Both the position numbers and the translations under genes were made by a program. Shown here piece by piece: positions 6,006-9,200 of a DNA stretch of 9,200 nt. Under the pieces are notes generated by a model. The model saw only the letters and a program-made list of their open reading frames with translations, was not told the DNA's origin and searched no databases. The stretch covers positions 1-9,200 of the forward strand of contig CAJXNE010000077.1 in the NCBI GenBank assembly GCA_913056285.1, in the 5' to 3' direction. Every line of letters begins with the position of its first letter. Position 1 is the stretch's first letter. This DNA comes from an uncultured Zetaproteobacteria bacterium. GTDB taxonomy: Bacteria > Pseudomonadota > Zetaproteobacteria > Mariprofundales > Mariprofundaceae.

Positions 6006-7184
6006 ATGGCCGAGCAAACAACAACTGAAACACCAAAAATTCCTTGTTTTTCACCGGGTCTGGCCGACATTCCGGTGGCCGAATCTTCGGTCTCATTTGT
6101 CGATGGTAAAATAGGCCACCTGGAATATCGTGGTATCGATATTGAGCAACTGGCTGAGCATTCGTCCTTTGAGGAAACCTCATGGCTGTTGTTATACGGT
6201 AAACTACCCTCGGCTGATGAATTGTCCGCCTTCAAGCTGGAACTCAATCACCATCGCCGCATTAAATTCCGAATCCGCGATATGATGAAATGCTTTCCTG
6301 AATCGGCCCATCCGATGGATGCCTTGCAAGCCAGCATTGCGGCGCTGGGTATGTTTTACCCCTTTCCGAAATCACTGATCGGCAAGCTCGATGAAGAGAC
6401 CGTGCATCAGGTATGTGTAAATCTGATTGCCAAAATGCCGACGCTGGTAGCTGCTCATGCCCGCATGCGTCATGGCGACGATCCGATCAGCCCGCGTGAT
6501 GATCTATCGCATGCGGCCAACCTTTATTACATGCTGACCGGCAATGAACCGGATGAACTGACCGAGCGCATTATCGATGTGGCACTGATTGTGCACGCTG
6601 AACACACCATGAATGCCAGCACCTTCTCAACGCTGGTGGTCGCCTCCAGCCATGCCGATCCGTACACATCTATCAGTGCAGCAATCGGTTCGCTGTCCGG
6701 CCCATTGCATGGTGGCGCCAATGAGGATGTGTTGATTATGCTCGATGAAATAGGCTCGGTTGAGGCGGCCGAGGCTTATCTGCACGGAAAACTGGATCGC
6801 AAAGAGAAAGTTCCCGGACTCGGCCACCGTGTCTATAAAACCAAAGACCCGCGCGCCACCCTGTTGCAACAGCTGTATGTGGAACTCACTGAAAAACTGG
6901 GTGCAGACCCGACCTATGAAATCGCCCGCCATATCGAAGACTTGTCCAGGCAAACGCTGGGCAAAAAGGGCATTTGCCCCAATGTCGATTTCTATTCCGG
7001 CATTGTCTATCGCAAGCTGGGCATCCCGACTGACCTGTTTACACCGATTTTCGCCGTAGCCCGCGTTTCCGGCTGGCTGGCTCACTGGAAAGAGCAGTTG
7101 GGTCATGGCCGCATCTATCGCCCTTCACAAATCTTCATCGGCCAGCATGGTTTGAGCTACATCCCCATGGCTGATCGTGACTGA
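6006..7184 (+). CDS. Citrate synthase (short, about 390-residue type)
   Basis: Citrate synthase condenses acetyl-CoA and oxaloacetate to citrate at the entry of the TCA cycle. The 392-residue protein has the catalytic triad His235 (GPLHGGANE), His274 (PGLGHRVYKTKDPRA) and Asp328 (CPNVDFYSG), and a conserved Arg353 in FAVARVSGW. The N-terminal half has the small-type signature GKIGHLEYRGIDIEQLAEHS, followed by HAEHTMNAST at about 197-206. It lacks the longer N-terminal domain of the roughly 430-residue, NADH-regulated GltA of Escherichia coli, so it is probably the short form. A 2-methylcitrate synthase is the main alternative, since the two share these residues; no prp genes are nearby, which favours citrate synthase. 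The ATG at 6006 has GAGG ten bases upstream. No terminator follows before ppiC, so ppiC and the small frames between may lie on the same transcript. Confidence 0.9.
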   Translation: MAEQTTTETPKIPCFSPGLADIPVAESSVSFVDGKIGHLEYRGIDIEQLAEHSSFEETSWLLLYGKLPSADELSAFKLELNHHRRIKFRIRDMMKCFPESAHPMDALQASIAALGMFYPFPKSLIGKLDEETVHQVCVNLIAKMPTLVAAHARMRHGDDPISPRDDLSHAANLYYMLTGNEPDELTERIIDVALIVHAEHTMNASTFSTLVVASSHADPYTSISAAIGSLSGPLHGGANEDVLIMLDEIGSVEAAEAYLHGKLDRKEKVPGLGHRVYKTKDPRATLLQQLYVELTEKLGADPTYEIARHIEDLSRQTLGKKGICPNVDFYSGIVYRKLGIPTDLFTPIFAVARVSGWLAHWKEQLGHGRIYRPSQIFIGQHGLSYIPMADRD

Positions 7185-7399
7185 GTGGAATCCTCTGCGC
7201 TCCGTATATACGTGATTTATGCGGTTCAGGCGCTACCATACGCTCTAAAATCAGCACCCCCTGTAAAAAAGTTCCCGTAATTGCTCAGATTGCCCTTGAT
7301 TTGTTCGAGAACAAGGAAAACACGCGCAGTGTGCTCCTGCACTCGAGCATGTTTGACGCAGCTATCGGGCAAATCAAGGGTGAGCTGAGTAGTTACTAA
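7185..7399 (+). other. Candidate small gene read by -1 frameshift at A AAA AAG, or a frameshifted remnant
   Basis: Frame A follows the citrate synthase TGA in the same frame (GTG at 7185 or 7212 as possible starts) and ends at TAA 7278-7280. Frame B is open from 7181 to TAA 7397-7399. They meet at 7265-7271, where the frame A codons GTA AAA AAG contain the heptamer A AAA AAG in slippery phase. A -1 slip there continues into frame B at 7271 as VPVIAQIALDLFENKENT, with 42 residues ending ...GQIKGELSSY. The joined product would be about 62 residues (from 7212) or 71 (from 7185). Frame B has no normal start before an ATG only 16 codons from its end. Neither GTG has a clear ribosome site. Downstream inverted repeats (7293-7380) could act as stimulators, although their spacing is long. 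One extra A in the A6 run would also fuse the frames, so sequencing error or pseudogene remains possible. I do not recognise the protein. Confidence 0.35.
7293..7380 (+). repeat. 11-bp perfect inverted repeat with alternative hairpins
   Basis: CCCTTGATTTG (7293-7303) and CAAATCAAGGG (7370-7380) are exact reverse complements 66 bp apart. Alternative pairings exist: TTGCCC (7290-7295) with GGGCAA (7367-7372), CCTTG with the nearby CAAGG, and inner TTCGAG with CTCGAG. The stretch lies inside frame B, so it may be coding sequence, a structured RNA, or both. The repeat is seen directly; RNA folding is inference. Confidence 0.4.
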
Positions 7400-7418
7400 A
7401 ATCATTGAGAGGTTTAAC

Positions 7419-7697
7419 ATGACTGTAGCAACAGCACGCCATATTCTGGTAGATAGCGAAGAAAAATGTCTGGAACTGAAAACACTGATCGAAGGCGGCG
7501 AAGATTTTGCCGATGTAGCCCGCATCAACTCAAGTTGTCCGTCCAGCCGCAACGGCGGCGATCTGGGCGAATTCGGCCCCGGCATGATGGTTCCCGAATT
7601 TGACGAGGTCGTTTTCTCGGCTGATCTCAATACCGTACAAGGCCCGGTAAAAACCCAGTTTGGCTATCATTTACTGGAAGTCACCAGCCGCAGCTGA
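7419..7697 (+). CDS. ppiC: Peptidyl-prolyl cis-trans isomerase C (small cytoplasmic parvulin)
   Basis: This parvulin catalyses cis-trans isomerisation of peptide bonds before proline and helps protein folding. At 92 residues it is a free-standing PpiC domain of nearly the length of Escherichia coli PpiC (93), with no signal peptide or SurA/PpiD-type extra domains, so it should act in the cytoplasm. Family features are ARHILVDSEEKCLEL at the start (His8), CPSSRNGGDLGEFGPGMMVP (Cys40, Met57), the phenylalanine of EFDEVVF (Phe61), and TQFGYHLLEV near the end (His84). The ATG has AGAGG 6 nt upstream. It follows citrate synthase by 234 bp on the same strand and ends before a REP-like element and a strong terminator, so it is the last gene of this transcript. 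Confidence 0.95.
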   Translation: MTVATARHILVDSEEKCLELKTLIEGGEDFADVARINSSCPSSRNGGDLGEFGPGMMVPEFDEVVFSADLNTVQGPVKTQFGYHLLEVTSRS

Positions 7698-7754
7698 ATC
7701 AACACCTACCCATCCCGACCAGGCAGCTTCACTGCTATCCCACGCAAGTTGTTT

Positions 7755-7817
7755 CGTCATACCCGGCTCTTGGGTTAAAATATGAAATGACTGGATTCCC
7801 GCTTTTGCGGAATGACG
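7755..7817. repeat. REP-like palindromic element (degenerate pair of hairpins)
   Basis: The element is bounded by CGTCAT and ATGACG. The right half reads GGATTCCCGCTTTTGCGGAA with ATGACG after it, a hairpin with stem TTCC(C)GC/GCGGAA and TTTT loop. The left half has CGTCATACCC with GGGT nine bases on, a weaker hairpin. The right half resembles the CGTCATTCCCGC...GCGGGAATCCAG repeats widespread in proteobacterial intergenic DNA. It lies between a stop codon and a terminator, a usual place for such elements. Both arms have decayed slightly. Genome-wide copies cannot be judged from one window. Confidence 0.6.
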
Positions 7818-7862
7818 CGGCAGGATTGGGTAGAATTCATTTCCAATGTGAATGAACTTATA

Positions 7863-7894
7863 CGGGGCGGCTGGCAACAGCTGCCCCGTTTTTT
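7863..7894 (+). terminator. Strong rho-independent terminator after ppiC
   Basis: An 11-bp stem, CGGGGCGGCTG against CAGCTGCCCCG with one G-T wobble, closes a GCAA tetraloop and is followed by six T residues. It ends the plus-strand transcript. The T-run abuts the stop codon of the convergent minus-strand gene (TAG, complement of 7895-7897). On the minus strand the hairpin is followed only by TATAAGTT, so it may terminate that gene weakly too. Confidence 0.93.
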
Positions 7895-8620
7895 CTATTT
7901 GACGGGAAAATCAGTGAACGGAACCTGAATCGAACCACTCACGCTAACACTGATTTTACCTTCACCGGCAGACAGGGAAGGCGGCGCGGCATCGGCTGAT
8001 TTAGCCATCATCGCCATTTCGGCCCGATACATCACCGGTCGCGGCATCCGGCTGTTGGTATTGATCTGAATAATTCTAAAACTGCTTGCACTCAAGCCTT
8101 TGGCAATCACGCCCGCCTTCTGGCGAAACAGGGAAATGGCTTGCAACCTGAGCTGATCCTGTGCGCTCTTTGATGCTGTGCTGCTGATGCGGAATTGCAG
8201 CCCGGACAGATTCGCCCCGGCACTTTCGATGGCATCCAGCCAGTTCGGCACAGCATCGAGCTTACTGCTGACCACCTGCCCGGTTTGTGTCATACGCCAG
8301 CCCGTGCGAACCCGTTGCCTGTTTTTGGGATATTGCCACACCGGTTGCATGCTGCGACTCATCGTTTTCAGTTTTACGCCCGGCTCATGTTTCAATCGTT
8401 TCTGAATAGCCCCACTCACCCGATTAACATATTGGCGGACAGAGCTGGCATTTGTTCCATCTTTTTCGACGCGAAAGGTAAGCGCCACTTCATCATTGGG
8501 CAGACTTGTTTCCGCCATAGCCTGAAGATTGATGCGTGTACCGCCCGGCGTAACAGCTTCCGCCTGCGCCTGCACCGGAGACAAGCAAAACAAAGAGAGA
8601 AAAAAAAACACATAGCGCAT
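7895..8620 (-). CDS. SIMPL-domain (DUF541, YggE-like) exported protein
   Basis: The product belongs to the SIMPL/DUF541 family, periplasmic or outer-membrane-associated proteins such as Escherichia coli YggE, linked to oxidative-stress tolerance but without a settled biochemical role. From the ATG at 8620 it has 241 residues, normal for the family. Residues 1-20 form a signal peptide with one basic residue, a hydrophobic core MRYVFFFLSLFCLSPV and a likely cleavage after QAQA. The mature part shows AMAETSLPNDEVALTFRVEK (35-53), the middle segment AVPNWLDAIESAGANLSGLQF, the helical A-rich stretch with RQKAGVIAKGLSAS, and the closing GEGKISVSVSGSIQV. An in-frame ATG at 8710 has a better ribosome site (AGGTGG) but would put 30 polar residues before the signal peptide, so I prefer 8620. 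It converges on ppiC and lies downstream of the partial gene at the right edge. Confidence 0.85.
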   Translation of the reverse strand: MRYVFFFLSLFCLSPVQAQAEAVTPGGTRINLQAMAETSLPNDEVALTFRVEKDGTNASSVRQYVNRVSGAIQKRLKHEPGVKLKTMSRSMQPVWQYPKNRQRVRTGWRMTQTGQVVSSKLDAVPNWLDAIESAGANLSGLQFRISSTASKSAQDQLRLQAISLFRQKAGVIAKGLSASSFRIIQINTNSRMPRPVMYRAEMAMMAKSADAAPPSLSAGEGKISVSVSGSIQVPFTDFPVK

Positions 8621-8783
8621 AAAAGAAGTCTGATTCCCTTCTGCCTGTCCCGCAAGCAAAACGTTGGGCGTAAATGCATCATCAAAGGATCTGTTCAACT
8701 TACTCACCATTCACCACCTAAAGAAAAATGTCACGCAACGGCGCAAGGAGCGCAAATAAAAAAAGTGAATCGAGCCAATACAG

Positions 8784-9200
8784 TCATCCACGTTTCAGAC
8801 CCAGCGTATCCCACAAAAAACTGAAATCAAACGGTATGTCATTTGCCGCTTCTCCATGTTCAAAATCCTTCAACATCTTAATCACCTGCTCTTTTCCCGC
8901 AGCACTCCTGACTGCCTCACGCGGCGTTTTTCCGCCCAGCGCCGGCAGTGGCTCATCAGCCCAGTTTGCATAATGCTTTTGCTTGTATTCATGTGTGATT
9001 TTCTGCTGAATCCCTTCAGGCATTTCCTGACTGGCGGTCTGCAGTTTGCTGTCCTGTCCCAAAGCCGAAAGCGGATCACTGATTTCACGCGTCAGGAAAG
9101 AGACAGCATCACCGGCTACATCATTGAACCATTGTTTCTGCGTATCCGCAGCAATCATGCTGCGGGCAAATAACTCGATGCGATCCTTTCGCTCTGAGAT
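8784..9200 (-). CDS. Partial protein with MbcA/ParS/Xre-type C-terminal motif (5' end outside window)
   Basis: The frame is open to the right window edge, giving the last 138 residues of a larger protein. An internal ATG at 9158 is probably not the start, because coding-like sequence (ISERKDRIELFARS) continues before it. The clear motif is WADEPLPALGGKTPREAVRS with GKEQVIKMLKDFEHGE after it (about residues 80-116 of this fragment). This resembles the C-terminal domain of MbcA/ParS/Xre (DUF2384) proteins, which in type II systems binds a RES-type toxin; similar PALGGKTPREA motifs also end longer SEC-C-type or uncharacterised proteins. About 20 residues follow the motif (IPFDFSFLWDTLGLKRG). No toxin gene lies downstream: the next gene on this strand is the SIMPL protein. 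Role not known; an antitoxin function is only one possibility. Confidence 0.65.
   Translation of the reverse strand: MSERKDRIELFARSMIAADTQKQWFNDVAGDAVSFLTREISDPLSALGQDSKLQTASQEMPEGIQQKITHEYKQKHYANWADEPLPALGGKTPREAVRSAAGKEQVIKMLKDFEHGEAANDIPFDFSFLWDTLGLKRG

Noticed and set aside
7302..7313. TGTTC-GA-GAACA as a LexA or similar SOS box
   Set aside because: The half-site order and spacing fit neither the CTGT-N8-ACAG nor the GAAC-N4-GTTC type, and the neighbouring genes are not SOS genes.
7226..7630. 134-codon minus-strand frame covering ppiC and its leader
   Set aside because: ppiC is a clear parvulin on the other strand; the antisense product has no recognisable features.
7836..7856. TTCATT/AATGAA inverted repeat before the terminator
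   Set aside because: Short AT-rich arms with a nine-base gap in untranslated sequence are likely by chance; no gene start lies nearby.
8195..8824. 209-codon plus-strand frame opposite the SIMPL gene
   Set aside because: The minus-strand protein has a signal peptide and family motifs; the plus frame has no domain, no ribosome site and an irregular composition.
1..9200. tRNA, rRNA, CRISPR arrays, transposases or attachment sites
   Set aside because: No tRNA T-loop signature, regularly spaced repeats, transposase motif or target-site duplication was seen on either strand.

Overview
The window looks like ordinary chromosomal housekeeping DNA of a Gram-negative, ubiquinone-making proteobacterium. 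The evidence is an outer-membrane LPS-assembly protein (LptD), a ubiquinone O-methyltransferase (UbiG), the last enzyme of the MEP isoprenoid pathway (IspH), a coaBC-dut pair as seen in gammaproteobacteria, and moderate G+C. The short (about 390-residue) citrate synthase and the gene order do not match Escherichia closely. A gammaproteobacterium or a Zetaproteobacteria-like relative is possible, but I cannot fix the taxon from the sequence alone.

Layout. Positions 1-2647 hold a minus-strand series transcribed ispH -> ubiG -> lptD; lptD leaves the window at base 1. A 75-bp divergent gap (2648-2722) separates it from a plus-strand series: bcp (peroxiredoxin), coaBC (1-bp gap) and dut (4-bp ATGA overlap), then xerD after about 148 bp. 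A second plus-strand block has a short citrate synthase (6006-7184), a 234-bp stretch that is not empty, and ppiC (7419-7697). It ends in a strong rho-independent terminator (7863-7894) that follows a REP-like palindromic element. From the right, two minus-strand genes converge on this terminator: a secreted SIMPL-domain (YggE-like) protein and, cut by the window edge, a protein with an MbcA/ParS/Xre-type C-terminal motif.

How they work together. The plus series joins thiol-based peroxide removal, coenzyme A synthesis, dUTP removal and chromosome-dimer resolution. The minus series joins isoprenoid precursor supply (which feeds the ubiquinone tail), ubiquinone head-group methylation and outer-membrane LPS export. 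All are core functions; I see no phage, transposase, CRISPR array, toxin or other obvious accessory island.

The least explained part is 7185-7399. Two overlapping open frames there meet exactly at an A AAA AAG heptamer, the dnaX-type -1 slippery sequence, and inverted repeats lie downstream. Read with a -1 shift, they give one protein-like chain of about 62-71 residues ending just before the ppiC ribosome-binding site. It may be a programmed-frameshift small gene, a broken gene or a homopolymer sequencing error. Other points of note are six tandem hexamers encoding part of the LptD signal peptide and a hairpin that overlaps the ispH Shine-Dalgarno.
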